NCBI GenBank assembly: GCA_021775835.1
Contig: JAJFHC010000117.1
Coordinates: 1 to 32,069 of the forward strand
Direction: 5' to 3'
DNA: 32,069 nt
Origin: Hyphomicrobiales bacterium
Lineage (GTDB): Bacteria > Pseudomonadota > Alphaproteobacteria > Rhizobiales > JAJFHC01
Positions 7,132-16,746 of this stretch are shown here, piece after piece (the first letter of the stretch is position 1; each line of letters starts with the position of its first letter). The notes beneath the pieces are model-generated. The model had not been told where the DNA came from. It made no database searches and saw only the letters and a list, made by a program, of their open reading frames with translations. The position numbers and the translations under genes are program-made.

Positions 7132-8985
7132 GTGGGATTCATTGTTGCGCAGTTCCTGACGGGACTTTCGAACGCTGCCGCTCTTTTTCTGGTGGCATCG
7201 GGATTGTCGATCATTTTCGGCGTGACCCGGATCGTCAATTTTTCCCACGGATCGTTCTACATGCTGGGCGCCTACATCGCCTATACGGCCATGTCCGTGC
7301 TGCCGGGCGCCATTGGCTTCTGGGCAAGCCTGATGGTCGCCGGTGTCGCAGTCGGGTTGATCGGCGTGATCGTCGAGATCTGTGTCCTTCGCCCGATTTA
7401 CAAGGCGCCCGAACTGTTTCAACTGGTGGCGACCTTTGGCGTTATTCTCATCATTCAGGACCTGGCGCTACTCACGTGGGGTCCGGAAGATCTGATCGGC
7501 CCGCGGGCGCCGGGCCTCGAAGGCGTCGTCATGATCCTCGGCGAGCGCGTACCGGCCTACGACCTGGCGGTGATCGCCTTCACGCCCTTTGTTCTGGCCG
7601 CCTTGTGGTTGCTGTTCAACCGGACGCGCTGGGGCATTCTTGTGCGGGCGGCGACCGAAGACCGTGAGATGGTCGGCGCTCTGGGCGTCAACCAGTCATG
7701 GCTTTTCACCGGCGTATTCTTCCTGGGCTCCATGCTGGCGGGCATCGGCGGCGCGGTTCAACTGCCCAAGGGTGGCGCCGATCTGCTGATGGATTTCAAC
7801 ATCCTGGCGGCCGTCTTCGTGGTCGTCGTGATCGGCGGGATGGGCAGTATTCCCGGCGCTTTCATCGCGGCCCTGCTGATCTCCGAACTGAATGTATTTG
7901 GCGTACAGCTTCTGCCGCAGAGCACGCTGGTCCTCATGTTTGCCGTCATGGCGATCGTCCTGATCCTGCGGCCGTGGGGGTTGCTCGGCAAGCCCGAGCG
8001 TCCCGGTCAACACGGCCAGCACGGGCCTCCCGAACAACCAATTTCCCCTCTGCCGACGCAGATAAAATGGTTGGCCCTTGCGGTGCTCGTCGGTCTTGCT
8101 CTGGTGCCATTTGCAGGTGACAGCTTCCTGATGGTGTTGTTCGGCGACGTCATCATCTTCGCGCTCTTTGCCGCAAGCCTCCATTTCATGATGGGTCCTG
8201 GCGGCATGGTCTCTTTCGGGCATGCCGCTTTCTTCGGAGGTGGCGCCTATGCAGCAGCCCTCTCGGTGCAGTTCCTGGGGGCGCCGATGGAAGTTGCACT
8301 CGTGATTGCGCCCCTGATGGCCGGTCTCGTGGCGTTTATCGTCGGCTGGTTCTGCGTACGCCTGTCGGGTGTCTATTTTGCCATGCTGACATTGGCCTTT
8401 GCGCAGGTCTTGTGGTCGATCGTGTTTCAGTGGGGCGAGGTCACAGGCGGCGACGACGGTATCCTGAGTATCTGGCCCTCGGCCTGGGCCAGTAGTGCGA
8501 CCGCCTACTATTATGTGGTTCTGGTCCTGGGGGTCGGGGGCATTGCCCTGCTGCGCTATGTTCTGCACGCGCCGTTTGGTTATGCCATCCGCGCGGCCAG
8601 GGACTCCGACCTGCGCAGCGAGGCAATCGGCATGAATGTCATGCTCGTGCAGTGGATCGCGGTAGCCTTTGCCGGCGCGCTTGCGGGCCTTGCCGGTGGC
8701 CTGTTCGTGTTCGCCAAGGGCAGCATCTTCCCCACGGAAATGGAGATCGCGCGTTCGTTCGATGCCCTTATCATGGTCATGCTGGGGGGCGTGAAAACAC
8801 TCTCCGGCCCGCTTGCCGGTGCCGTCTCGTTTACGCTCCTGCAGGACTGGCTCTCCCGGTTCGAATATTGGCGTTTGGCCCTCGGGGTCATGATCGTCGT
8901 GCTTGTCATCCTGTTCCCGCAAGGAATTGCCGGATTCCTGAAGGAGCGTTTCGGCCGCTTCTTCGGTATGGCATCGGAGGCCTGA
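7132..8985 (+). CDS. Fused LivH-LivM ABC permease
   Basis: This 617-residue protein joins two permeases that are usually separate genes. Residues 1 to about 285 are LivH-like, with the N-terminal GLSIIFGVTRIVNFSHGSFYMLGAY and the later GGMGSIPGAFIAALLISELN. A polar linker rich in Gly, Pro, His and Gln covers about 286-308. Residues from about 310 to the end are LivM-like, with GPGGMVSFGHAAFFGGGAYA and a C-terminal MVMLGGVKTLSGPLAGA. Both halves are highly hydrophobic with many membrane segments. The start is GTG at 7132 behind AAGGGG at about 7119-7124. Fusion fixes a 1:1 ratio of the two halves. The stop is directly followed by the livG start with no gap, so the transport genes form one operon. 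Confidence 0.9.
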   Translation: MGFIVAQFLTGLSNAAALFLVASGLSIIFGVTRIVNFSHGSFYMLGAYIAYTAMSVLPGAIGFWASLMVAGVAVGLIGVIVEICVLRPIYKAPELFQLVATFGVILIIQDLALLTWGPEDLIGPRAPGLEGVVMILGERVPAYDLAVIAFTPFVLAALWLLFNRTRWGILVRAATEDREMVGALGVNQSWLFTGVFFLGSMLAGIGGAVQLPKGGADLLMDFNILAAVFVVVVIGGMGSIPGAFIAALLISELNVFGVQLLPQSTLVLMFAVMAIVLILRPWGLLGKPERPGQHGQHGPPEQPISPLPTQIKWLALAVLVGLALVPFAGDSFLMVLFGDVIIFALFAASLHFMMGPGGMVSFGHAAFFGGGAYAAALSVQFLGAPMEVALVIAPLMAGLVAFIVGWFCVRLSGVYFAMLTLAFAQVLWSIVFQWGEVTGGDDGILSIWPSAWASSATAYYYVVLVLGVGGIALLRYVLHAPFGYAIRAARDSDLRSEAIGMNVMLVQWIAVAFAGALAGLAGGLFVFAKGSIFPTEMEIARSFDALIMVMLGGVKTLSGPLAGAVSFTLLQDWLSRFEYWRLALGVMIVVLVILFPQGIAGFLKERFGRFFGMASEA

Positions 8986-9774
8986 ATGACCGACGCTGTG
9001 CTCGACGTGAAGGAAATCCGCAAGGCATTTGGTGGCGTGCACGCCGTGGACGGTGTCTCCTTTTCGCTCGCCAAAGGCGAACTTCTCGCATTGATCGGTC
9101 CCAATGGCGCCGGCAAGACCACATGTTTCAACATGCTCAACGGTCAACTGCGGCCGGACCGCGGCTCAATTCGGCTGGCGGGGCGTGAACTGGTTGGCCT
9201 CAAACCCCGCGATGTCTGGAAGCTGGGGGTTGGCCGGACCTTCCAGATCACCGCCACATTTACTTCCATGAGCGTGCGCGAGAATGTGCAGATGGCGCTC
9301 CTGTCGCACAAGCGCAAACTGTTCTCCATGATCGGTGGCGCCCGCAACCACGATCGATCAGGTGCCGATGCTCTGCTTGAGCGGGTAGGGCTCACCGACC
9401 AGGCGGACCGGTCCTGCAATGTGCTGGCCTATGGAGACCTGAAACGGCTTGAACTGGCGATCGCGCTCGCCAACGATCCGACACTCCTGCTGATGGACGA
9501 GCCGGCGGCCGGCATGGCGCCCCAGGAGCGTATTGCGTTGATGCAGCTGACCGCCGACATCGTGTCTGAGCAGGGCATCAGTGTGCTGTTCACTGAGCAC
9601 GATATGGACGTGGTGTTCGCCCATGCCCACCGCATCATGGTGCTCAACAGGGGCCAGTTGATTGCGGAAGGATCGCCCGACGAGGTTCGAAACAACCCAC
9701 AGGTCCAGGAGGTCTATCTGGGCGGTGGCACGACGTTCGGTGACAAACAGGTCGAGGCTGAAACCGATGCTTGA
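8986..9774 (+). CDS. livG: ABC transporter ATP-binding protein, LivG-like
   Basis: This 262-residue ATPase has Walker A GPNGAGKTT at 38-46, a signature region AYGDLKRLELAIAL (the LivG variant in place of LSGGQ), Walker B LLLMDEPAAGM, and the switch His in FTEHDMD. The segment RTFQITATFTSMSVRENV is the LivG-type Q-loop region. Its ATG begins immediately after the permease stop, and its own stop overlaps the LivF start by 8 bases. It drives import with LivF on the cytoplasmic face of the fused permease. The C-terminal tail after the ABC domain (DKQVEAETDA) is short and unconserved. Confidence 0.93.
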   Translation: MTDAVLDVKEIRKAFGGVHAVDGVSFSLAKGELLALIGPNGAGKTTCFNMLNGQLRPDRGSIRLAGRELVGLKPRDVWKLGVGRTFQITATFTSMSVRENVQMALLSHKRKLFSMIGGARNHDRSGADALLERVGLTDQADRSCNVLAYGDLKRLELAIALANDPTLLLMDEPAAGMAPQERIALMQLTADIVSEQGISVLFTEHDMDVVFAHAHRIMVLNRGQLIAEGSPDEVRNNPQVQEVYLGGGTTFGDKQVEAETDA

Positions 9775-10468
9775 AATGGACTCAGTCGACGCCCATTACG
9801 GTCGCGCCCATATCCTTCATGCCATGTCGCTGAAGGTAAACGAAGGCGAAGTCGTCGCCCTGCTGGGCCGCAACGGTGCCGGCAAGTCGACGACCATGAA
9901 AACCATCATGGGTCTGGTACCGGCGACGGCGGGGACGATCCGGTTCCGGGATCAGGAGATTACCAGCCAGGCGCCCCATCGCATCTGCCGGCTTGGACTG
10001 GGCTATGTCCCCGAGGAACGCCGGATTTTCACCGGAATTACGGTTCAGGAAAACCTCGAAGTGGGCCGTTTCGAGCCGGCCGATGGTCGAAAGTTGTGGA
10101 CGCTCGAACACCTGTTCGAGGTGTTCCCCAACCTGGCGGAGCGCCGGTCCAACCTGGGCAGCCAGTTGAGTGGTGGCGAGCAGCAGATGCTGACCATCGC
10201 CCGCACACTCATGGGCAACCCCCTTCTGGTCATTCTTGACGAACCCTCCGAAGGCCTCGCCCCGGTGATCGTCGAGCAGATGGCCAGGACGATCCTCGAC
10301 TTCAAGAAAAAGGGACTGACGGTCCTGATTTCAGAACAGAACCTCCACTTCGCCCGAATGGTCGCCGACCGTGCCTACATCATCGAAAAGGGCCAGGTTC
10401 GCTACGAAGGAACCATGGCCGAACTCGAGGCCGACAAGACTGTCAAGGACACCTATCTGGCGGTTTGA
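9767..10468 (+). CDS. livF: ABC transporter ATP-binding protein, LivF-like
   Basis: With ATG 9767 as the start the protein has 233 residues, the normal LivF length. The longer open frame from 9662 would add 35 basic residues that overlap livG and do not fit the family, so it was not used. It shows Walker A GRNGAGKST, the family-typical GYVPEERRIFTGITVQENL, signature LSGGEQQMLTIARTL, Walker B LVILDEPSEGLAP and a terminal DTYLAV, close to the usual LivF end. It is the last gene of the operon; the next gene converges from the other strand. Confidence 0.93.
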   Translation: MLEMDSVDAHYGRAHILHAMSLKVNEGEVVALLGRNGAGKSTTMKTIMGLVPATAGTIRFRDQEITSQAPHRICRLGLGYVPEERRIFTGITVQENLEVGRFEPADGRKLWTLEHLFEVFPNLAERRSNLGSQLSGGEQQMLTIARTLMGNPLLVILDEPSEGLAPVIVEQMARTILDFKKKGLTVLISEQNLHFARMVADRAYIIEKGQVRYEGTMAELEADKTVKDTYLAV

Positions 10469-10470
10469 GG

Positions 10471-10508
10471 CTTGCGTCCGGCAATCATGAGGGCGTGACG
10501 CAAGGTTT
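10471..10508 (+). terminator. Possible terminator between livF and tamB (convergent)
   Basis: CTTGCGTC at 10471-10478 pairs perfectly with GACGCAAG at 10497-10504 across an 18-base loop, followed by GTTTTGG. It sits in the 45-base gap between two convergent genes, where a terminator is expected. The long loop and short T run make it weaker than the hairpin at 7025. Confidence 0.45.
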
Positions 10509-10513
10509 TGGCG

Positions 10514-13500
10514 TTAGTAATCGAATTCCACGCCGATGCCGATCTTGGACGAACCGTCATTGCCGAACTCGCCCCGGGCCTTGAGCTGCTTTGTGATGTC
10601 CAGGTCGATCACGGCGTTGCCGGTGTCCGATCCGGTTTGCTTGACCCCCAGGTAAACCCGTTCGTTCACATAAGTGCCGGCCGTCACGTTGCTGCCGGAC
10701 GCGCCGTTTGAAAAGTCGAGAACGTCGATGCCCAGGGCGTTCTGCAGTTCTCCCAGCAGGCTCGGGCCACCTGACAATCCGCCCAGACGGGCAACTTCAC
10801 TGCCGAGGCGTGCGATCTGCAAAGGAGAAAGGTCGGAGACCGACTGGTCGAAGATAAGCTGCGCCAGGATTTCGTCCTCGGGCAGGTCGGGCACGGACTC
10901 GAAACTGAATTTCGGTGCGCTCGCCGGTCCCGTGACATTCACCGTGACCTTGGCGGATGACGTGGATGTATCTGCGGCGAAATCGAGGTCGGGCTCGGTT
11001 GCTCCGGTAAACTCAAGGTTTCCGCGGGTGAACTTCATCTGGCGGCTGAGAATATCGAGTGTGCCCCGCGTAAGCTTGAAGGCGCCATCGACCGCCGGGT
11101 TTTCGGCGGTGCCTTTGACCGTGACGCCGCCGCCCAGCGCCGCATCCAGGCCGCGGCCGCGCACGAAGATCCGGTTGGCCGCTTCTATCCGCAGGTCCAG
11201 CTTTATCGGCAGGCTCGGTTCTTCGCTTTCACGTTTCTTGAGTTTTTCCGCCTGACGATTGACCGCCGGGCTGGCATTGCGGTGTTCCACGTTCAGGGAT
11301 TGTATCGACGCGGGCAGGGCATCGGGCACGGTGATATCCAGGCGCTTGATGTTGACCTTGCCGCCCAGCATCGGCCCACGGGTCATCGGCCCTGAAATGC
11401 TGAGATCGGCGTCGAGCTTGCCGGTCATCAGCCGGTCGTCCTGGATGTGGAAGTCCCGGGCGGTGATCTTGATGTTGGCGGGATTGCCGCTCTCCGGTTC
11501 AAGACCGACATTACCACCGATATTGATCGTGCCGCCCTTGGCGGTCTTGCCGGAAAACTGCTCAACGGCAAATGTCTTGTCGGTCATGGCCAGACGGGCC
11601 GTGATGTTGGTGATGGCAATACCGGATTCCGGATCGTTCAACGTGGCGTTGCTGGTGGAGAACCGGCCGTTGATCCGGGGCGCATCCGGTGTGCCCTTGA
11701 CGGTCAGGTCAGTGGCCAGTGTGCCGGTAACCGAGCCGCCTCTGGGGCCAAGGGCGGGATTGGCCAGCGACAGCGGAATCGATCCCTTGGCGGCAAGGTC
11801 GATGGGAATATCGGCGCCGGCGGGTGCTGTGCCGGACAGGGCCAGCACAATGCCGTCTCCGCCCAGTACCTTGCCGTTCAATGTCACCCGGCCGTCCTTC
11901 AGGGTCCCCGCCAGGGTGGCGTTCATGGGCGCGACACCGGCATCCCGCGAGGCAGCGACCGACGCGCCGGAGACCTTGAGGTCGTAACGTCCGTCCGGCT
12001 TGTCCGCTAGTCCCTTGACAACAACCGTGCCAGAAACCTGTCCGCCTGCTCCAAGGTCCGGTGATGCGGCGTTGGCGAGGCTGAGTGGAAGGTTGGCAAG
12101 CTTGACCGTGATGTCGAGGACGTCAGCGACAAGCCCGTCGATGACGGCACGCCCTTTCCCGAAAGCCAGAGTGACATCGTCAAGGCGGGTACGGCCGTCT
12201 TCAATGACGATCACGGTCGGTTTGGCCAGCCGGCCATTGATGCCGATCCCCGACAGGGCTGCCTGGTCAAGCGCCAGGGCGATCCGGTCGCCGTCAATAT
12301 CGATGTTGGCACCGGCGCTCACGTCAAAGTCGTGAATCCGGGCGGCAACCTCTCCGCGTGTTGTCTTTCCGTCGGCGATGGCCCTGAGGGACGCCTGCGG
12401 GATGATCAGATCGTCGACGGCAATGTTGGTGGCCGTGACGGTTCCGTCCGCCACCGGCGTGGAAGACAGCCGGTCAACGCTGCCGTCTATATCGATTTCG
12501 GCAATCCGGACGTTTTCATACCCGATCTGTTTGCCACCGCCTTTTGCACGGAGAACAGTCTCGCCGCCTTCCTGCAACAGGCTGATGTCGGTGTTGATCG
12601 ATCCGGTAACGGCAATGCCGCTGAGATCTTCAAAATCGGTCAGGTCCGGTGCGTTGACATTCAGCGCGATATTGGCGCCTTGGTCAGGAGTAAATGACAC
12701 CCGCCCGCGCACATCGCTCTTGCCGTAGGTCAGCGAAAGATTGTCGATTGCGACGGCGTCCCCGTTCGTCACCGTCACGTCGCCACGCCCGTTGATCGGG
12801 CGGTTGGCAAAGGTGCCGGCAATTGCGAGTTTGCCTGCGGGCGAGTCAAGCGGGCCGGAGCCGTTGAACCGGATGACCGGGTCCTTGAATGGTTTGCCCT
12901 GAATGGACATGGACGTGCCGGTGAATGCTGCCGTGATATCTGCCTGTTCTCTCGTGCCACTGACGCTGGCGTCGAAACTGATGCCGCCCTCGAGCGCGTC
13001 GGACACCTTGCCGAGGTCTGCCACCTGGCCCTTGGCCGTCAGGTCGGCTGTGGCGCCGCCAACCGATCCATCAACGGATGCGGAAAGATATTGCCCTTCA
13101 AGAGCCAGCGCGTCGAACACAACCGCCTTGCCCGTGCGGGCGAGCCCTCCCTTCAGGGTCAGGGTCCGGCCGACGAGCTTGTCGGCGGCCTCCACGCCCG
13201 TGACCAGTTCACTGGCCGTTCCGTCTACATTCAAGGTTACGTTGCCGGTCTCGAAAGCGGCCGTCGCCGCACCGGTGACATCGAGTGCGCCTGCCATCGT
13301 ACGCCCGGCCAGACCGGACAGCTTGCCCAGATCGGGTAATTTGAGACCGAAGCGTCCGTCGAACTGCCTTGGGTCCACCGTACCGGTCAGGTCGACTTCG
13401 CCCGCAGCAAAGTCAAGTCTGGAACGTGTAAGTTGAACTTGCTGACCGACCACCTGGCCCTTGGCTTCGAAGCGGGCGAGGGGCCCTATCAGGGAACCGA

Positions 13501-14809
13501 TGTCTGCGTCTGCCATGGCGATCTGGCTGACTTCGGCATTGACTTCAAACTCACCCAGGGCCTTGAGCCCCCTGGCGAGGTTCCGATCGGCTGCCGCCGC
13601 AAACTTCACGGCAATGGCGGAAACTTGTACCTCAGCTGTTGAGACCCCGGTGGCCTCCATGGTTCCGGACAGGCGTAGTCCGTTACTCTGGGGAGCCGCG
13701 ACCAGGGACAACACCCCCGCCGCAAGTTCCAGTGTGCTGCCGTCATCCAGCGTGAGCGCGAGCGGTTGCCCTTGATCCCGGCCCACGCGGGCATTGATCT
13801 GCCCTGACTTTACCAGGCCGTCAGCGTCAACGGCCCCCTGGAATTCGGCATTCACGGCATGTGCGGTGATCCGGCCGTTGTCGACAGTGACTTGCCCGTC
13901 TGGGGCGATGGTAATAATGCCCGACAGATGACTGTTACCGGATATCAGGACCTTGGCCGGTTCCGGTGCAAAGGGTGACAGCATGGCGTCAAGGTCGATG
14001 GTGATCTGTCTGGCTTCGGCGGCGTCTTTGATCTGCACCGTGCCGTCGATCAGCGTCAGGTCTTCGGTGCGGGCCGTGATCTTGGCGCGCCAATCCGAAA
14101 GCCGTCCGTCGCCATCGACGTTTGCCGTCAGGGCAGGCAACCCTTCCAGACCTATCGTCCGGACGATCAGACCGCCCGGCGGTTCGCTGGCTTCGAACGT
14201 CGTTGTCAGGTGATTGTCCTTGGGACGGAACTGGAACTTGCCCTTGACCGTGCCTGGTGCGTCGAGCCGGACAACAACGAGCGATCCACCGATCCCTTCT
14301 GCGGCATTCGTAAGCTGCAGGTCGCCCTTGGCCGAAAGGGAGGCAGGCGTGCCAAGCAACGGTTCTCCCAGGTCGATGCGTTTTATGTCGAGCGTGCCGA
14401 TTTCCACGGCGGGGATCGATGTCGATCCACTGTCGTCCGGCTCTTCGGAGCCGGCGATGGGCGTCCGGGCGACGGTCATCCGGTCGGCGGTCAGCCTGTT
14501 GACGGCAACGGTACCGTTGAGCAGTTCCAGTGGCCGCCAGTCCAGCGCAACGTTTACGGCCTCGAACCAAAGCCCCTTGCTGTCGCCGACCGCGATCCGA
14601 TCGACTGTCAGGTCACCCGGAGAGGTGCCGCCGAGAGTGCCGATCTGGAGTTGGAAGTCGGGGCCGGACGCGACTGATTCTGCAATATCCGCCAGCACAT
14701 TGCGGCCGGAGTTTGTGAGCAGGAGAGCAAGCGGCAATGCTGCCATTGCCACCAGAACACCCAGAATAATGGCGGCGATTTTGAAAGTTCGTTTCGACAG
14801 AATGGCCAT
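10514..14809 (-). CDS. tamB: Translocation and assembly module protein TamB (DUF490 domain)
   Basis: This 1431-residue protein has one N-terminal membrane anchor (about residues 12-31, IILGVLVAMAALPLALLLTN) and then a very long run of repeating beta-strand segments. Many have the form G-x-L-x-G-x-V-x-G, typical of the TamB/AsmA-like lipid-transfer groove. The C-terminal DUF490 domain is seen in the DLPEDEILAQLIFDQSVSDLSPLQ region, and the protein ends GVEFDY. TamB spans from the inner membrane to TamA in the outer membrane. It assists outer-membrane protein assembly and, in recent work on the family, phospholipid transport. Length and end fit the family. Its ATG overlaps the tamA stop by one base (TAATG), giving strict coupling. 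Confidence 0.92.
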   Translation of the reverse strand: MAILSKRTFKIAAIILGVLVAMAALPLALLLTNSGRNVLADIAESVASGPDFQLQIGTLGGTSPGDLTVDRIAVGDSKGLWFEAVNVALDWRPLELLNGTVAVNRLTADRMTVARTPIAGSEEPDDSGSTSIPAVEIGTLDIKRIDLGEPLLGTPASLSAKGDLQLTNAAEGIGGSLVVVRLDAPGTVKGKFQFRPKDNHLTTTFEASEPPGGLIVRTIGLEGLPALTANVDGDGRLSDWRAKITARTEDLTLIDGTVQIKDAAEARQITIDLDAMLSPFAPEPAKVLISGNSHLSGIITIAPDGQVTVDNGRITAHAVNAEFQGAVDADGLVKSGQINARVGRDQGQPLALTLDDGSTLELAAGVLSLVAAPQSNGLRLSGTMEATGVSTAEVQVSAIAVKFAAAADRNLARGLKALGEFEVNAEVSQIAMADADIGSLIGPLARFEAKGQVVGQQVQLTRSRLDFAAGEVDLTGTVDPRQFDGRFGLKLPDLGKLSGLAGRTMAGALDVTGAATAAFETGNVTLNVDGTASELVTGVEAADKLVGRTLTLKGGLARTGKAVVFDALALEGQYLSASVDGSVGGATADLTAKGQVADLGKVSDALEGGISFDASVSGTREQADITAAFTGTSMSIQGKPFKDPVIRFNGSGPLDSPAGKLAIAGTFANRPINGRGDVTVTNGDAVAIDNLSLTYGKSDVRGRVSFTPDQGANIALNVNAPDLTDFEDLSGIAVTGSINTDISLLQEGGETVLRAKGGGKQIGYENVRIAEIDIDGSVDRLSSTPVADGTVTATNIAVDDLIIPQASLRAIADGKTTRGEVAARIHDFDVSAGANIDIDGDRIALALDQAALSGIGINGRLAKPTVIVIEDGRTRLDDVTLAFGKGRAVIDGLVADVLDITVKLANLPLSLANAASPDLGAGGQVSGTVVVKGLADKPDGRYDLKVSGASVAASRDAGVAPMNATLAGTLKDGRVTLNGKVLGGDGIVLALSGTAPAGADIPIDLAAKGSIPLSLANPALGPRGGSVTGTLATDLTVKGTPDAPRINGRFSTSNATLNDPESGIAITNITARLAMTDKTFAVEQFSGKTAKGGTINIGGNVGLEPESGNPANIKITARDFHIQDDRLMTGKLDADLSISGPMTRGPMLGGKVNIKRLDITVPDALPASIQSLNVEHRNASPAVNRQAEKLKKRESEEPSLPIKLDLRIEAANRIFVRGRGLDAALGGGVTVKGTAENPAVDGAFKLTRGTLDILSRQMKFTRGNLEFTGATEPDLDFAADTSTSSAKVTVNVTGPASAPKFSFESVPDLPEDEILAQLIFDQSVSDLSPLQIARLGSEVARLGGLSGGPSLLGELQNALGIDVLDFSNGASGSNVTAGTYVNERVYLGVKQTGSDTGNAVIDLDITKQLKARGEFGNDGSSKIGIGVEFDY

Positions 14810-16746
14810 TAGAAGACCTGGCCGAGACCGGCGTAGAACGCAAAGTCCGGATCGTCGCTTTCCGGGTTGAGCGGGATGCCAAAATCGATACGGATCGGAC
14901 CGATGGCGGTGTAGTAGCGAATGCCGAGGCCGACGCCCGCCTGGAACTTGACGTCTGAGCTCGGTATCGATTTTTCCGAAACCAGGCCGGCATCGACAAA
15001 CGGCACAAGACCGATCGTGTCGGTGATCCGGAACCGGAACTCGGCACTGGTTTCCAGGAGGCTGCGTCCACCGACCACCTCACCATTTCGCCTGGGGCCC
15101 ACATTGCGGTAGGCGTAGCCTCTGATCGAACCGCCACCGCCGGCAAAGAACCGCCGGTTGGCGGGGATTTCATCGAGAGCGGCGCCAACGAAACTGCCCG
15201 CGGCAATCCGGCCTGCGGCCACAAACCGTCCGGCATCGTCAAGCCGCTGATAGGCCGACAGATCCACCCGGCTGAGTACAAAGGCATTGTCGTTCAAGAC
15301 GTCGTAGAACGGCTCAACCAGCAGGGCACTGTGAATGCCCCGGGTCGCATCGAGCCGGTTGTCTCGGCTGTCGTAATCGAGGGTTCCCGGGATGCCCAGG
15401 AGCGTGAAACGTTCCTTACCGAAGGCATCTTCGGTTCTTGAGACCTCAACCTCGCCGGCAATGCTGCCGGTGAGCTGCTTGTCGAAGCGGCGCGACAAAC
15501 CGGCCTTGGCTGTGATCGACCGGCTTTCGTAGGCATCCGGATGTTCACGCAAAAACGTCAGGTTGGAGAAAAAGTCGGTGTCGATATTCGTCACCCCGGG
15601 CTTCAGGAACGAGACTGCCGCCCGGTACTTGAGTTCATCGATAGGCCCGCCGCCGAATTGCGCAACGGTACCTTCTACACGCAGCCGCTCAGCCTGACCG
15701 AACAGATTCCGATGTGCCCAATAAGCTTCCACCTCCCCACCATCGACGCTTGACCAGCCGACGTTTGCGCCAATCAGGCGGCGCTTGCGTTCCGAGACCT
15801 CCACGGCCACAGGCAACCGGTTGCCCTTCGACAGCTTGTTGGATTCGGTAATCCGGACGCTTTCAAAAACATCAAGCCGCCGCAGTCTCTCGCGGGCGTC
15901 TTCAATCGCAACGGGCGTGTAGGGCGATCCCGGAACGATTCCGGTCTGGCGTGTTGTGAAGTCATTGTCCATGGCCTCGGTGCCGACCACCGTCACCGTA
16001 TCGAATGTCGCAAACGGACCGGGGTCGACGGTAAGGGTGATATTGAGGCGCCTGCTCTTGTGTTCTGCGATGACTTTCCGGTCAGCGATACGCGCGAGCG
16101 GGTGTCCATGTTCCCGCCAGGCGCGGACAATCCTGCCCTCTGCATTCAGGACGGCCCCGGAGCGTGCCGGCTCTCCCGCGACGATGCCGTAGGTTGCGGC
16201 ATCCCGGGATGGCTCATCTTCACCTGCCGACGGTTGTGCAATGCGGGTCTGCCCGAAGAGGAACCTCGGGCCTGTGTTCACCCTGATGACCACCGGTACA
16301 GATTTGCCGTTCTTGGGAAACTTAGTACTCGGGGCGAGGCTTGAGGCGGGGCGTCCGGCAATCGAGATGTTCACCGTCCCGCCATAGTGGCCTTCCGAGA
16401 ACAGTGCGGCGATCATCCGCGGAACATCGGCTTCCGCACGGGCTTTAAAGGCGCCACTGTCCGGTGGCCGCCGGTCGGTCAAGTTGGCAAGGGTCGATGC
16501 GCCTTTCAGGCGTGCCTCGACGTCCGGATTGGCCGGTTTCACGTCGAAAGTGACGTCGTATTTTATACCGGTTTTGGTGGCATTCTTGGCGTCGTCATCA
16601 TCGCTGCCGAATAGCGTTATGCCAAAGATCTCAAACGCATGGGCACCCGTCATCCCGAAGGGCGCGATCAGTCCCAGGCACAAACACGCCAGAATGGCGC
16701 ATTTCCGCCATTGATGTAGCACCAATCGCACTTTACTCAACCACAC
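14809..16746 (-). CDS. tamA: Outer-membrane assembly protein TamA (BamA superfamily)
   Basis: This 645-residue protein has a signal peptide (KCAILACLCLGLIAPFGMTG, cleavage after AHA), POTRA domains in the first half (for example FATFDTVTVVGTEAMDNDF and the VAIEDARERLRRLDVFESVR segment), and a C-terminal 16-strand Omp85 barrel. The barrel signature GGGGSIRGYAYRNVGPR is followed by a typical final strand ending in Phe (AGLGQVF). It acts in the outer membrane as partner of TamB. GTG 16746 is chosen because it places the signal peptide near the N-terminus with AAAGG upstream. An open frame continues to a GTG at 16881 and would add 45 residues before the signal; the true start is therefore uncertain. 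Part of the 14809-16881 span may thus be leader. Confidence 0.88.
   Translation of the reverse strand: MWLSKVRLVLHQWRKCAILACLCLGLIAPFGMTGAHAFEIFGITLFGSDDDDAKNATKTGIKYDVTFDVKPANPDVEARLKGASTLANLTDRRPPDSGAFKARAEADVPRMIAALFSEGHYGGTVNISIAGRPASSLAPSTKFPKNGKSVPVVIRVNTGPRFLFGQTRIAQPSAGEDEPSRDAATYGIVAGEPARSGAVLNAEGRIVRAWREHGHPLARIADRKVIAEHKSRRLNITLTVDPGPFATFDTVTVVGTEAMDNDFTTRQTGIVPGSPYTPVAIEDARERLRRLDVFESVRITESNKLSKGNRLPVAVEVSERKRRLIGANVGWSSVDGGEVEAYWAHRNLFGQAERLRVEGTVAQFGGGPIDELKYRAAVSFLKPGVTNIDTDFFSNLTFLREHPDAYESRSITAKAGLSRRFDKQLTGSIAGEVEVSRTEDAFGKERFTLLGIPGTLDYDSRDNRLDATRGIHSALLVEPFYDVLNDNAFVLSRVDLSAYQRLDDAGRFVAAGRIAAGSFVGAALDEIPANRRFFAGGGGSIRGYAYRNVGPRRNGEVVGGRSLLETSAEFRFRITDTIGLVPFVDAGLVSEKSIPSSDVKFQAGVGLGIRYYTAIGPIRIDFGIPLNPESDDPDFAFYAGLGQVF

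Noticed and set aside
7696..9147. Open frame of 483 codons on the minus strand
   Set aside because: Antisense to the Liv permease and ATPase genes; low-complexity His/Gln/Asp-rich translation with no family.
9662..9766. N-terminal extension of the LivF-like gene
   Set aside because: It would overlap livG by over 100 bases and adds 35 basic residues without family support; ATG 9767 gives the standard length.
11259..14870. Several long plus-strand frames
   Set aside because: All are shadows antisense to tamB, which is continuous, full-length and has TamB features.
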